The notes beneath the pieces are model-generated. The model saw nothing but the letters and a program-made list of their open reading frames with translations. It did not search any database and was not told the DNA's origin. From positions 31,623,456-31,687,455 of the forward strand of contig CM049312.1 in the NCBI GenBank assembly GCA_026874595.1: a stretch of DNA of 64,000 bases, in the 5' to 3' direction. A program made the position numbers and the translations under genes. Shown here piece by piece: positions 44,195-54,860 of the stretch (position 1 is the stretch's first letter; each line of letters begins with the position of its first letter). The stretch is from Sipunculus nudus. Its lineage: Eukaryota > Annelida > Sipuncula > Golfingiida > Sipunculidae.

Positions 44195-45002
44195 TTATCT
44201 TATCTCCTTTGCCCACAGAATATTGACGGAAATGACATATTCTGCATCTTTGTCTTGAAACAGATTCAAAGGTTTCTGTCCATCACCAGGAGCCACCGAT
44301 ATTATATCATTCCCTATGAGTTCAGTATCATCAAGCATGGTATCTAGAATTCCTCCTTGTTCATCTTCATGTATTTCTTCAAAATTGTCATCATCAGATA
44401 GACTATCATCCACAGAATTGTCAATTGTGGCAAGAGGTTCATGCTCTTGTGAATTTTTGAAAGTCTGAAGCCAATTGCTATTTATTGTAATGTTTGCATC
44501 TTTATACAACTGACTATGTCTCATCAAGTAGTGTAGTGCACTAAGTATTACAGCTGGACGTACATTTTGGGTGCACTCTACTTTTTTGTACCCAAGTTTA
44601 CGTTTTAAACTAATTGGTACAGTAGCCGTGGAGTCTGACGTGCGTGGCAACATATCCACGGTTGTTTCAATCTGAGTAGGTACGTTGACCAGTGATCCTT
44701 TCAGTGACAACTGTGAAACTCTAGGTAATTCTCGTAACTGCACGAATGGTATCCGTAATGCAACAAGCCCTTCCTCTAGGGGACACAAGTTCAATTCAGG
44801 TGGCTTATCAGGAAACTGTATTCCATTTAATACAGAAAGTTTTAGCGTCTTGTGGCATTTGAGAGCATCAAGACAAGTTGTGCATAACCACTTTTTATTG
44901 TCCACTGATTTTACATCTGTAATGTGTGTTGCTAGAAAAGTGGAATCTAGTCTGTCTGGCCAGCTATCAGAATTCTTTACAGAGTGTTTGAACCATGTCT
45001 GA
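44195..45002 (-). pseudogene. Helentron zinc-finger / N-terminal region
   Basis: The open frame from 44,905 (MDNKKWLCTTCLDALKCHKT) continues upstream to YACCC near 45,002, giving paired cysteines (CCC, CTTC) and a histidine in a zinc-binding arrangement. It then carries NLCPLEEGLVALRIPFVQLREL, the conserved segment that precedes Helitron Rep in many animals. An acidic stretch (DDSLSDDDNFEEIHEDE) follows. A frameshift separates it from the Rep frame. Confidence 0.7.
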
Positions 45003-45233
45003 TTACAGCAACAATAAGCATATATGGGACCTTCAGTTATTGAAGTATGAAATTTCTATATACATTCTCTGAGATTTGCACCCTGTTTTCTCTTCAGATT
45101 AACTGCTTTTTCATTTTGTCTGTATGATTCATCAGTTCTTTTTTGTGCTCTAGCAGCTGTGTTTCTCATAGTTTCAGTTCTCTTATGTAATGGATCGGCT
45201 CTTTTCCTCCTTTTGGCAAGTCTCACAGTTTCT

Positions 45234-45963
45234 CTAAAAATCGTCTTCAGATCTTTTTCTTTTTTTACGAGTAGAATCTCTCACACATTCCATTTGTCTA
45301 TAGATTTCATTTTGTCTGGCAGTTTGCTTCCGTTGTTTCTCAGCTTGCCTCTCTTGTGCCCGTCGAACTTGATCTTTTCTTATCTTTTGATTATATGCTT
45401 TCTTTGCAGAAAATTCTTTTTGTCTGTATGTTTCATTCAGTCTAGCAGTTTGCTTCTGTTGTTTCTCAGCTTGCCTCTCTTGTGCCCGTCGAACTTGATA
45501 TTTTCTAATCTTTTGATTATATGCTTTCTTTGCAGAAAGTTCATTTTTGTCTAAATGTTTCATTTTGTCTTGAGAACAATTTTCTTTGTTGATCTTTTAG
45601 GCTTTCTATATCCCTATGAGCTGGATTCATTCTTTTCTGTTGCATGTACTCTTTCAAATAGTGTTTTCTGTTCATTTTTAGTTGCTGATCTTTAAAGTAT
45701 TCTTGGATCAAGTGAACACCTTGTTGAGAATCATTTTCATGTTCAGGTCTGCTTTTATTTACCGTTTCCATGAGGTCTGTTGTTGACTGGGTTGCATGCT
45801 TTAGCTGGTTATCTGAATTGGTAGACTGTTTAGTTTGGCGTTTCAGTCCCAGTTTAAATGCTTTAGTAGTGACTTGGTTTATTCTGAAATATGTCACTTC
45901 AAACATAGTTGCATTCATCATATTTGCATAGTTTGATATATACTGAAAGCATTCGGACTGCAA
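45234..45963 (-). pseudogene. Helentron basic repeat region
   Basis: Two overlapping minus-strand frames contain internal repeats: NELSAKKAYNQKIRKYQVRR and its near copy KEFSAKKAYNQKIRKDQVRR, with AQERQAEKQ(Q/R)KQTAR and NE(T/I)YRQ between. The repeat unit is about 40-45 residues, charged and predicted helical, possibly DNA-binding or coiled coil. The frame of 45541-45963 partly repeats the end of the protease ORF in another frame, marking a frameshift near 45,960. Confidence 0.65.
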
Positions 45964-46508
45964 CTCAAATGCAAGGAGAACTGATGTGCCACAAGATGTA
46001 GGATACCCATGATGATTTCTATCATGCTGTGTAGATCAAACACATAGTAACAATTCTGCTGATATGAAATTGCAATCGCGTTTCCTCCAACTATAATATG
46101 ACCATATTTCTTGGAAGTGATTTCTGCCAAAGCATCCTGGTAAAACATATAGGGTGCTTGTACATCAGAATGATTAAGGAAACCACCAGTGATCAAGGTT
46201 GGTTTTATCTTGAAATTATGATCAAGGCATTGTATATACTCTGGTATTTCATCCCAAGCCATGTATCCTTTATCTGGGATATCTGTCACTGTTCTGTACA
46301 AATGATCACCTTCAATTAATATTGTGTCCATATCATTTGTTTGCCATTCAGCAACATCATGCAGGGTGGCATAAAGCAGAGCAACAATTGAATTAGGCAC
46401 ACACTGTTTGCCAACTGAGTCTGATGGAAACTGACGATCACCTTGGTGAAAAGTGCCTTTAACAATCTTACTGATAGATACAGCAGGGACAGGTATAGCT
46501 GAAGCCAT
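45918..46508 (-). CDS. Helentron cysteine-protease-like ORF (OTU/C76-like)
   Basis: A 196-codon frame with an ATG at 46,506-46,508. It begins MASAIPVPAVSISKIVKGTF and has GDRQFPSDSVGKQCVPNSIV, where QC-PN fits an oxyanion Gln and nucleophilic Cys followed by a helix. Further on are GHIIVGGNAIAISYQQ and YYVFDLHSM, whose His fits the catalytic position in deubiquitinase-like folds. Helentrons are known to carry OTU-type proteases; its role in transposition is unknown. Assignment to OTU or to the C76 family is uncertain. The C-terminal end is shifted relative to the next region. Confidence 0.65.
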   Translation of the reverse strand: MASAIPVPAVSISKIVKGTFHQGDRQFPSDSVGKQCVPNSIVALLYATLHDVAEWQTNDMDTILIEGDHLYRTVTDIPDKGYMAWDEIPEYIQCLDHNFKIKPTLITGGFLNHSDVQAPYMFYQDALAEITSKKYGHIIVGGNAIAISYQQNCYYVFDLHSMIEIIMGILHLVAHQFSLHLSCSPNAFSIYQTMQI

Positions 46509-46769
46509 AGCTTTGCAAATAAGTTTAAAGTTAAAAGTTTACAAAAATTTGATAAAATCTAAAAATGAAAACAGTAGTACTGGATGACAGAAAGTCAGGC
46601 ACAGTGTATTTAATGGAACTGATTAAGAAAATGAAAACAAGACGAGTAGCTAGGAAGAAATGGGAATATGGTGAAGATGCCTCTGTTTAACAGAGTTCAT
46701 AAAATGGAAATAAATGACAAACTCAAACTCAATAAATGATAATTTTTTAATGACGTCAGGTTTATTTTT

Positions 46770-46970
46770 GCACTGGTTTTATTTTCTTGTTTTTAATCTC
46801 GTTTTTTAATCTCGTTTTTTTTCTGGTTTTGATCTAGTTTTTTTATCTGGTTTTGATCTAGTCTTTTTTTATCTGGTTATCTTGGATCTGGTTTTCTGTG
46901 ATCTGGTTTTTCTTGTTTTGTTAAATATTTGATCTGGATTTTTTCTGGTTTGGTCTTGGCAGGTACCTAA
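46770..46970. repeat. Minisatellite of (GA)TCTGGTTTT units
   Basis: Irregular repeats of ATCTGGTTTT, GATCTAGTTTTTTT and CTGGTTTTGATCTAG, unlike the flanks. Confidence 0.75.
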
Positions 46971-47080
46971 AAAAACATAAAGAAAAAAATTACAGTACTG
47001 GAAAATATTTATTATGAACTGAATACATAAGTAAGGATGAAGTAAAAAGAGCATGCATAATACAGCTGTAATGTATCTGA

Positions 47081-47430
47081 TAACCTCTGACCTCATTAAA
47101 TATGCATGAAATTTGTTGGGAATGTATATCAGCTGAAAAACTCTATTGGTTAATATGTATGATGAGTTTCATGAAAATCCATAGGACTTTTGTTTAGTGA
47201 CCACTGTGCCTCCAAAGTGCAGTGACCTTTGACTTCATTAAATATGCATGGATTTTGCTGGAAATTGAAGTTAGGTGAGATATTTTATTGATTAAAAATT
47301 CTGATGAGTTTGATCCAACTCCTTCATAAGTTATAGTGGCGACACAACCAAGTGGCCTATACAAAGCAGCCTGGTAACCTTTGACCTCATTAAATATGCA
47401 TGAAATCTGCCGAGATTTTACCTTTTTTTA
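47081..47430. repeat. Three imperfect ~145-bp repeats
   Basis: The phrase ACCT(C/T)TGACCTCATTAAA and then TATGCATGAAATTTG starts units at about 47,081, 47,223 and 47,374. Each is followed by a similar but diverged tail containing GATGAGTTT. Confidence 0.7.
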
Positions 47431-49249
47431 CTTTTACCTTGGTTAAAGTGCAGTACAGGTGACCTGCCAAAAAAAATACTGGCTTCCTTACTGATTCCAG
47501 TGATGGAGTGTCATTTTTGTTGCTCCAACATGGAGCTTACTTGATGATTCCATCAACATCCAGTAATGGACAAATTAACAAATTTCTATATGACTGACAT
47601 AAATATAAGACATCAAATTTGATTCAAAAGAAAAATTTAGAATGAGTAATGACAGTTTGCGGTAGGTTACCTTAATTGTACGCTTACCAATACATCTTTT
47701 CCTTTAATAGTACATGTGCATCTTTATTTCAGTAAAATCTTCAATCGATTATACCATCATGAGCCATATCGCCTCGACATCAAGGCCAATTAGCAAGTTA
47801 AACTGCTTGTATACATATCCTGATTATCACCCAACATCGTTTCACTTGGAATTTTAAGCAAAGTGAAATAAATAAAATCAAGTGGTAATGTTGTTCCGAT
47901 GAATCTACTGTACTGCTTGAAATATGGCTTTGATAATAAATATGGCCTCATTATTATATTAAGACATTAAAACATGGAATTTTCCCTTCAAGCAAATATA
48001 CACGAACCTTGTTTACGCCTGCTTCTCAGCCACAAAGTTTGACTGTCAATTTTCCGTTACTGGTTACAGCTCACTGTAACAGTTCTCAACAGTTCTCACA
48101 CGAACAGCTGTTTCTGTACTTTAACAACACGTAGCGCCGGACTCACGGACATTGAACTCAGCAATGGTTCAGCTTTGACTAAAACCAGGACGCCGGATAT
48201 TAAAATACACAGAATAATACCCCTACATGGCATCGACGTCTGATAACAAATAACGAGGGATTCTTTCAAAATGAAAAGTCCACATGGCGCAAAAATTTAA
48301 TAAAATCTTAAATCAGACTAACATGCAAAAAATATATATACATATATATATAAAATACCAGTGTAACATATTGGTCTCTTCCTGAACATAAAACAATACA
48401 TTTACATTACAACATACAGTAAACACAGATACATTTAATCAAGTGAATGGTTGATACTTGCAGTAACCCATACTCAGGTTCAGTTTTGTTAACTGAAGTC
48501 TGAAGGAAACAAACTAGAGATAGACACATTACCCGAAATGAAACAAGGAAAAAAATTCATGAAGATCATAATACAGGAAATTTCCCATTTTAACTGGCTA
48601 TTTTAACAAAAGACATGATTAACATGTTTCCTGCTGTCACCATGGATTTAAATTGAACCTAACATCTCAGAGAGATTAAAAAAAACACTCTTGGCAGATA
48701 ATTATCTAATATTGACATCTGATATCCTATATGGTTCACCTACTGACAGACAACTACTAATATTTCAATATTCCTACATCATAATATTATTACATTCTTA
48801 CATTCTAATCAAATTATAGCATATTTTTTTAGGCCACTTTGACAAAACACCTTATGTCTAATGAAGATCTTTAATATACAGATTGTGTGAATAATATATT
48901 GTTAAAAGCCTTGCAACTGAAAATTTTATACAGATAATGCTTTATGTGATAATTAGAGTGCACAAATGATATTTGTCTGAAAGTTGAAACATAAGCCATC
49001 ATATAACTTTTAAGAACAAGAAATTTTATTATATAATGTTCCTGTGCATAAGGGTCCATCAGGCCAATTCAACCAATTATTTTTCAACACTTATAACATA
49101 GTATTCTTCTCCATACAGTCCTTGCCTGGTTCATTCAACAGCAGAATTCCTGTGTGTTCCATCAGCTGAACAGAGTGGTGTCTGTTTTCTCTGCTCGAGT
49201 CTTCTTCAGATAGGCAGTAGTTATTCAGATACTGGAGCTTTTGTATCAG

Positions 49250-50800
49250 ATTTTTAATTATTCTAGGGGGTATTTACGAACCCCATAGGTTGGAGGCTCT
49301 GGGTAACAGAGACCTGATATTTCTGGTTTTAAAGGATATTTGTTATGAACCATCCTGGATGTCAAGTTAAACGATTACAGGTCCTATGGTTAAGATTTGT
49401 GCCAGGTTAATGGTTGACCGCATCTTTGAAGGTCTCAAAAATAGAGAAAATTGCATACGTTTTGAAAAAAAAATCCATGTGGTGCCACCAAACTGCAGAA
49501 AAACAAATGAAACACTCCATGAAGAATGTTCATGCAAAAATCCATGGTGATCAATGCATTAAGTGTCAAGATAGTGCAGCTTTTGCATTAAATTTTTAAT
49601 TATTCTGGGGGGTACTTCTGAGTCCTATAGCTCACAGGATATGAGTAACAGAGACTTACTTTCAGGTTTCCAAAGAGAATTTTCATGGATCTCCGTGGGT
49701 GTCAAGTTAGTAGATTCAATGTGAAATAGTTACAATTTGTGCCTTGTTAATAGAAAAGCACTTCTTTGAAGGTTTCAAAAATAGAGGAAAAAACACGTCA
49801 AAATTCGACAAAATCCATGTGGCACCACCAGTTTGCAAGAATGAATGAAACACTCCATAATGAATATCCATGCAAAAAATCATGGTAATCAATGCATTAG
49901 TTGTCCAGATAGTGCAGCTTTTGCATTAAATTTTTAATTATTCTGGGGGGTACTTCCGAGTCCTATAGCTCACAGGATATGAGTAACAGAGACTTAATTT
50001 CAGGTTTCCAAAGAGAATTTTCATGGATCTCCGTGGGTGTCAAGTTAGTAGATTCAATGTGAAATAGTTACAATTTGTGCCTTGTTAATAGAAAAGCACT
50101 TCTTTGAAGGTTTCAAAAATAGAGGAAAAAACACGTCAAAATTCGACAAAATCCATGTGGCACCACCAGTTTGCAAGAATGAATGAAACACTCCATAATG
50201 AATATCCATGCAAAAAATCATGGTAATCAATGCATTAGTTGTCCAGATAGTGCAGCTTTTGTATCAAATTTTTAATTATTCTGATGGGTATTTACGAGCC
50301 CAATACCTCGGAGGATATGGGTAACAGAGACCTTATTTCAGGTTTCCACAGATACTTTTCATTTACCTCCCTGGATGTCAAGTTAGAAGATTCCAGGTCC
50401 AGCAGTTACGATTTGTGCCCTGTTGACAGATGACAGCTTCTTTGAAGGTATCAAAAATAGAAAAAAAAATCGTAAAAATGAGAAAAGTACAGGTGGCGCC
50501 ACCAGTTTGCAGGAAGTGATGGAACATCCCATGATCAATATTCATGCAAAGAATCATGGTGATCAATGCAGTAGTTATTCAGATATTTTAGCGTTTGTAT
50601 CAAATTTTGCATTATTCTGGGGGGGATTTCGGAGCCCCATAGCTCAAAGGATATGGGCAACAGAGACCTAATTTCAGGTTTCCAAGGAGATTTTTCATGG
50701 AACTCCCTGGATTTCAAGTTTGAAGATTCCAGGTCCAGCGGTTACGATTTGTGCCCTGTTAACGGACGACCGGACGGACGACGGACAAAGGGTGATCGCT
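49250..50800 (-). repeat. Helentron 5' array of 338-bp units
   Basis: Four to five units lie in minus orientation. The two central copies (49573-49910 and 49911-50248) are nearly identical and exactly 338 bp apart. The palindrome is intact at 50492-50503 and mutated to GGTGCCACC or GGCACCACC at about 49480, 49820 and 50159. Units match those at 26-28.6 kb in order and phrase, including TTGCATGGATATTGATCAT-like sequence before the palindrome. Confidence 0.9.
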
Positions 50801-50814
50801 TTGTCATCTGAGCT

Positions 50815-51525
50815 AAAAAATCAGATTCTGCAACACTAGGCAGCGAGAAATGTCTAGGGAATGAATAAAGAAGTCAGTGGTTTTTTGTTAACAAATAACT
50901 ATAATTTATTCTTTAAAAAAAACCCTAACATTACAATACATTAAATCAATACAATTATTCAGTAAAACAGCAAATAACAACAAATCAATACAAACACACC
51001 GATAAAATAATGTGCACAGTACCTGATTACCAGGACCGTCACAAGGATTAGTTCTTTAAATGTATACTCTCGGAGATTGACAGTCCAGTGTTAATCTCAT
51101 GTAACAATCCAGAAAGTAAACTAAAGTCCTAATGCACAAAATCCAGGAGAAACTCTGAAGAAAATATAATTGCCGCACACGTCGGATAAGGTCCCAGAAA
51201 CTGACACACGCTTCTGCGTCCGCTGGAAATCTTCTCTGCTCTCTGCTCCCGGCGATAAAACACAGCCCCTTTATATACTCTTCACACCAAGCCGAGAATT
51301 TTCCACTTCTCGAACAGTCTATAAGAATTTACACAACACAGTAAACACGCGCAAAGACACACCATGGTGTACACGTGACTCACGACCAGGCGAGAAAGCC
51401 CAAGGCCAGCATGACAACGAGAGTTCAACCAGTACGGATTAAACATAGAATGCAACAAACTGCCCGGCGAGGGTGTCACAACACGAGTTACGCCTGTGTC
51501 ACAAATAAAAAGAGCACCTGTAACA
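50815..51525 (-). mobile_element. 3' LTR, main part
   Basis: This continues the LTR interrupted at 40,514, from AAAAAATCAGATTCTGCAAC to CACCTGTAACA, colinear with the solo LTR. Minus-strand TATATAAAGGGG is at about 51,266-51,277 and AATAAA near 50,905. It is directly preceded (minus sense) by the polypurine tract. Confidence 0.85.
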
Positions 51526-51538
51526 TTCCCCCTCCTGT
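51526..51538 (-). promoter_or_regulatory. Polypurine tract
   Basis: ACAGGAGGGGGAA on the minus strand immediately before the LTR end TGTTACAGG. This is the expected primer for plus-strand DNA synthesis. Confidence 0.8.
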
Positions 51539-51639
51539 AAGAAAAAAAGAAAGTTTTCTCGGAAAACTTTCTTTTTGCAATCACAATCACTTAAATTTTA
51601 CAATATCTCGAAAATCATCTTATTTACAACATTACAGAA

Positions 51640-52309
51640 ACATGTTGTTTACAACATTTGATAAACATCTCGATAAGCAATCAGCAAGTACATTGTCTTT
51701 CCCTTTAATGTTTACGATATCAAAATTGTAATCCTGTAAGAACAAACTCCATCTCAACAATCTTTGAGGGGATTGTGATCACTGAAGACAATGATAGGCC
51801 TGACTGATGAAGTAACATAAACCTCAAAAATGTTGCAACGCCAAAATCAAAGCCAAACTTTCTTTTCAATAGTGGAGTAGTTTTTCTGCATTAAACTTTC
51901 TTGAGAAATAACATATTGGATCATCTATGTCATCTTTGCCCTCTTGTAACAACACAGCACCAGCAGCAGTATCACTAGCATCTACAGCTAACTTAAAAGG
52001 TACAGAAAAGTCTGGAGCTGCTAAAACTGGTGCACTTTGCAAAATTGCTTTCAAATACTGAAATGCATTTTCACACTGAACATTCCATACAAACTTTTGT
52101 TTCTTCTTTAACAAATTAGTCAAATGTTCAGCTACAGCAGCAAAATTTGGACAAAACTTCCTGTAGTATCCAACCATACCAAGAAAACGCATTATTTGCT
52201 TTTTGTTTTCTGGTCTAGGAAATGCAGAAATAGCACTTACCTTAGCATCAACATGTTTAACCTGACCCTGCCATACAATATGGCGAAAAAATTTACTTGT
52301 GCATGACAA
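51640..52309 (-). pseudogene. Gmr1-like RNase H and connection domain
   Basis: After the palm, the frame gives the gypsy-type thumb/connection (PENKKQIMRFLGMVGYYRKF, FVWNVQCENAFQYLKAIL) and RNase H (FKLAVDASDTAAGAVLLQEG with catalytic Asp, ICYFSRKFN). Further frames show KESLALILALQHF and the C-terminal KGKDNVLADCLSR. Stops break the second half. RNase H is the last domain before the polypurine tract, so no integrase follows it. Confidence 0.85.
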
Positions 52310-53047
52310 AACTCAGATTTTACTAAGTTGACGGTCAGATGGCTTCACTGAGTCTTTCGAAGAGGTCGCGAAGAGTTTGCAGATGTTTCTCCCAGGTGTC
52401 GCTGTACACGATAAGGTCATGAATATATGCGTCACAGCCCTGAATGTGCTTGACAACCATATGGATGAGGCGCTCGAACGTGGCTGGCGAGTTCTTCATG
52501 CCAAACGGCATAACTTTATACTGGTACAGTCATTGCGGCGTCACAAATGCGGACACTTCTTTCGCTCGTTCTGTCAGCGGAACTTGCCAGAATCCTTTTA
52601 GCAAGTCAAACTTGGAGACATATCTGGAGCTTCCGACTCTATCAATACAATCATCAATCCTCGGAATCGGGAACATGTCAGCCTTGGTGACAGAGTTCAG
52701 TTTTCGATAATCTGTGCACATACGGTAACTTCCATCAGGTTTTGGCACAAGAATACATGGTGAACTCCAGTTACTGTTACTAGGTTCAATAAAATCATTG
52801 TCCAGCAAATATTGAATCTCATCCTGTAGATACCTTTGCTTTTCTGGATTCAGTCGATATGGATGTTGCTTGACTGCGCTTGCCTCGCCAACATCGACGT
52901 CATGGCACAACATGTTAGTTGGCGTTGGAATTTCACTGAACAAATGTTCATAATTCCACAGCAGGTTCTTGAGATCTTGTTGTTGTTGTGCGGTAAGGTG
53001 TGATAGTTTGGCATCCAGGTTTTTAAGCACGTCTGAGTTTTTTAATG
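52310..53047 (-). pseudogene. Gmr1-like reverse transcriptase, broken
   Basis: The open part (53030-52530) starts with a linker (LDAKLSHLTAQQQQDLKNLL), then HPYRLNPEKQRYL, FIEPSNSNWSSPCILVPKPD, YRMCTDYRKLNSVTKADMFP and SKFDLLKGFWQVPLTERA with the first catalytic Asp. A TGA follows TPQ, then QYKVMPFGMKNSPATFERL, and the active-site motif reads YIHDLIVY instead of Y-x-D-D. The frame downstream is shifted. Sequence type is Ty3/gypsy-like. Premature stop and mutated active site show it is dead. Confidence 0.9.
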
Positions 53048-54180
53048 GTACTGTACCAAACTGACTGTCTAACTACACCACACTTACAATCAGTATCCAC
53101 TTTAACTGGGTCAGGGTCAGTTTTTACACAATTAACAGCAGTAACATTTTGTACAACATCTGATGTGCTGTTTCTGTCATAATATGGTTTCAACGTGTTA
53201 ACATGGCACAGTTGTTTGTTCTTACGTCTATCTGGTGTCAACAATATGTAATTTAAATCACTGTTTTTCTTGTCAACAATGTAAGGACCAGAATACCTAG
53301 CTTGCAGAGGTCTGCCAGGGATGGAAAGTAACGCAAGGACCTTTTCACCAGGCTCAAACGTCCTACTTACAGTGTGCTTGTCATACTTTGTTTTCATTTT
53401 AGTTTGTGCATATTTTAGATTTGACTTTGCAATCTCACAAGCATTGTGTAGTTTAGTGAGAAAGTCTGAGACATACTGCAGTAAACTTAGAGAACCAGGA
53501 TTTTCACACGAGAGTTTTTCTTTAAGCAGTTTCAATGGACCTCCAACGGAGTGTCTAAAACTAGTTAAAAGGGACTGGAACCCTAGGACTCTTGAAAGTA
53601 CTCGCTGACAGGAAACAGCAATAGGTGGATATGGCGAAGAGCTGTACTGTTTTTTATCTAGCTAAAGCATAACTTGTTGGAATAAGCCAGACATAAAATT
53701 AGAATCTTGGTCAGACTGGACGGATTTTGGCAATATAAAAGTTGTAAAAAACTTGGTCAGAGCTTTGACAACACTTTAAGCATTAATTGTGCGCAATGGT
53801 ATTGCCTCAGGGTACCTGGTAGATGCGCACATAATTGTCAGCAAGTCCAACACAATCAACATTAATCCTACTGAATGGTTCCTCGAAAGCAGGAATTGTC
53901 CCAATTGGGGCCTTCGGAGGATTCTGATTGGGCTTGCCTGCCATCTGGCATGTATGGCATGACGAACAATATTGTAAACATCTTTTCTGAGGTAAGGCCA
54001 ATAGAAGTGTGTACTGACTTTCTGATAAGTTTTATTTAAACCTAAATGACCAGACAAAGGAGCCCCATGTGCCATGCTTAGAATTTCATTGCAAAAGCTT
54101 TTGGGCATTACTATTTGATGTTTGATGGCCCACTCATCATCAGCGCATACATCAGGTGGTCGCCATTTACGCATTAGCAC
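53023..54180 (-). pseudogene. Gmr1-like integrase, upstream of reverse transcriptase
   Basis: The HHCC zinc domain is seen as AHGAPLSGHLGLNKTYQKVS and, one frame over, YCSSCHTCQMAGKPN. The core starts INVDCVG (first Asp), with TRYPEAIPLRTINA and, after a frameshift, KSVQSDQDSNFMSGLF (second Asp). The third acidic residue is not evident. The C-terminal part (53535-53023) includes KMKTKYDKHTVSRTFEPGEK, LALLSIPGRPLQARYSGPY and LCHVNTLKPYYDR, typical of gypsy integrases. Its end runs into the reverse transcriptase linker with a one-frame shift, showing one polyprotein. Confidence 0.85.
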
Positions 54181-54860
54181 TCCATTTTTGACCTAGAAAC
54201 AAACTGGGTTCTGTGACAGTTGATCTTTAGAAACTGCCCTGGGAAACAAACATGAAACATCAGGGTCCCTATGCTGTTCCGCGATAAGTTCTGACCTTGA
54301 GAATGCTGCATCCTGTACGGGCAAGTCATTAGACGAGTCACTAGTGACTCCCAGAGTGTTATTATCTGGACCATTATCCTCATGTGTGTTTTTTTCTTGG
54401 CCATAGATCTAGTTACAGCACATGAAGGATACAAACCAGGAATTTCCTGACTTTCAGGATCAGTGTCCTGATCAAGTGACGGCTTTTCTGTCACTATTGG
54501 TACAGGCTGTACTTTGTCACCTGCAACATCACTGCCTAGTAGCAACTGAATTCCCTTTAAGGGTAAAGTATTTCTTATGCCCACAGTAATATTCCCATGA
54601 ATCAAATCTGAATTTAAATGGATACTGTGAAGCGGAACTGAAGTGTGCCTGTCTGAAAACACACCATTAACAAGTGCATGTGCACCAGTAAAGGACCTAT
54701 TAGAAAATGGCAAAGTGTTTGCTAACATGAGAGTCTGGCCTGAACCAGTGTCCCTCAAAATTCTAATAGGGATAGAATCTGAAAAATCACTTGAAAGTGA
54801 TACAAAACCATCATGTATGAATGGCTCAAATAACTCTAGTTTGAAAAAGACTGGTCTTTG
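54174..54860 (-). pseudogene. Gmr1-like aspartic protease region
   Basis: The frame contains RDTGSGQTLMLANTLPF, the DTG active site of a retropepsin, then ITVGIRNTLPLKGIQLLLGS (the flap-distal hydrophobic segment ending LLGSDV). It continues into VTEKPSLDQDTDPESQEIPG and a basic stretch (RSMAKKK). A frameshift lies near 54,400. It follows gag and precedes the integrase. Confidence 0.8.

Larger units (their letters stand above)
46509..49240 (-). other. Helentron non-coding 5' part
   Basis: No protein frame. Contents: an imperfect minisatellite of GATCTGGTTTT-like units at 46,770-46,970, three imperfect 145-bp repeats at 47,081-47,430, and AT-rich filler to 49,240. It lies between the 338-bp array and the first ORF, so it probably includes the promoter. 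Confidence 0.5.
40515..50814 (-). mobile_element. Helentron (rolling-circle transposon), degenerate, nested in an LTR
   Basis: The minus-strand 5' end is AGCTCAGATGACAAAGCGAT at 50,814. The 3' end is TCAGCTGAGC (40547-40538), the perfect 14-bp palindrome TGGCCCATGGGCCA (40533-40520) and CTAGT (40519-40515). Coding order: cysteine-protease-like ORF, basic repeat region, zinc-finger region, HUH Rep, helicase remnant, endonuclease. Protease and endonuclease modules beside RepHel mark the Helentron branch of Helitrons. Flanking bases on both sides are consecutive LTR sequence, showing insertion at a T-rich site. Frameshifts, in-frame stops and a helicase deletion make it non-functional. Confidence 0.85.
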
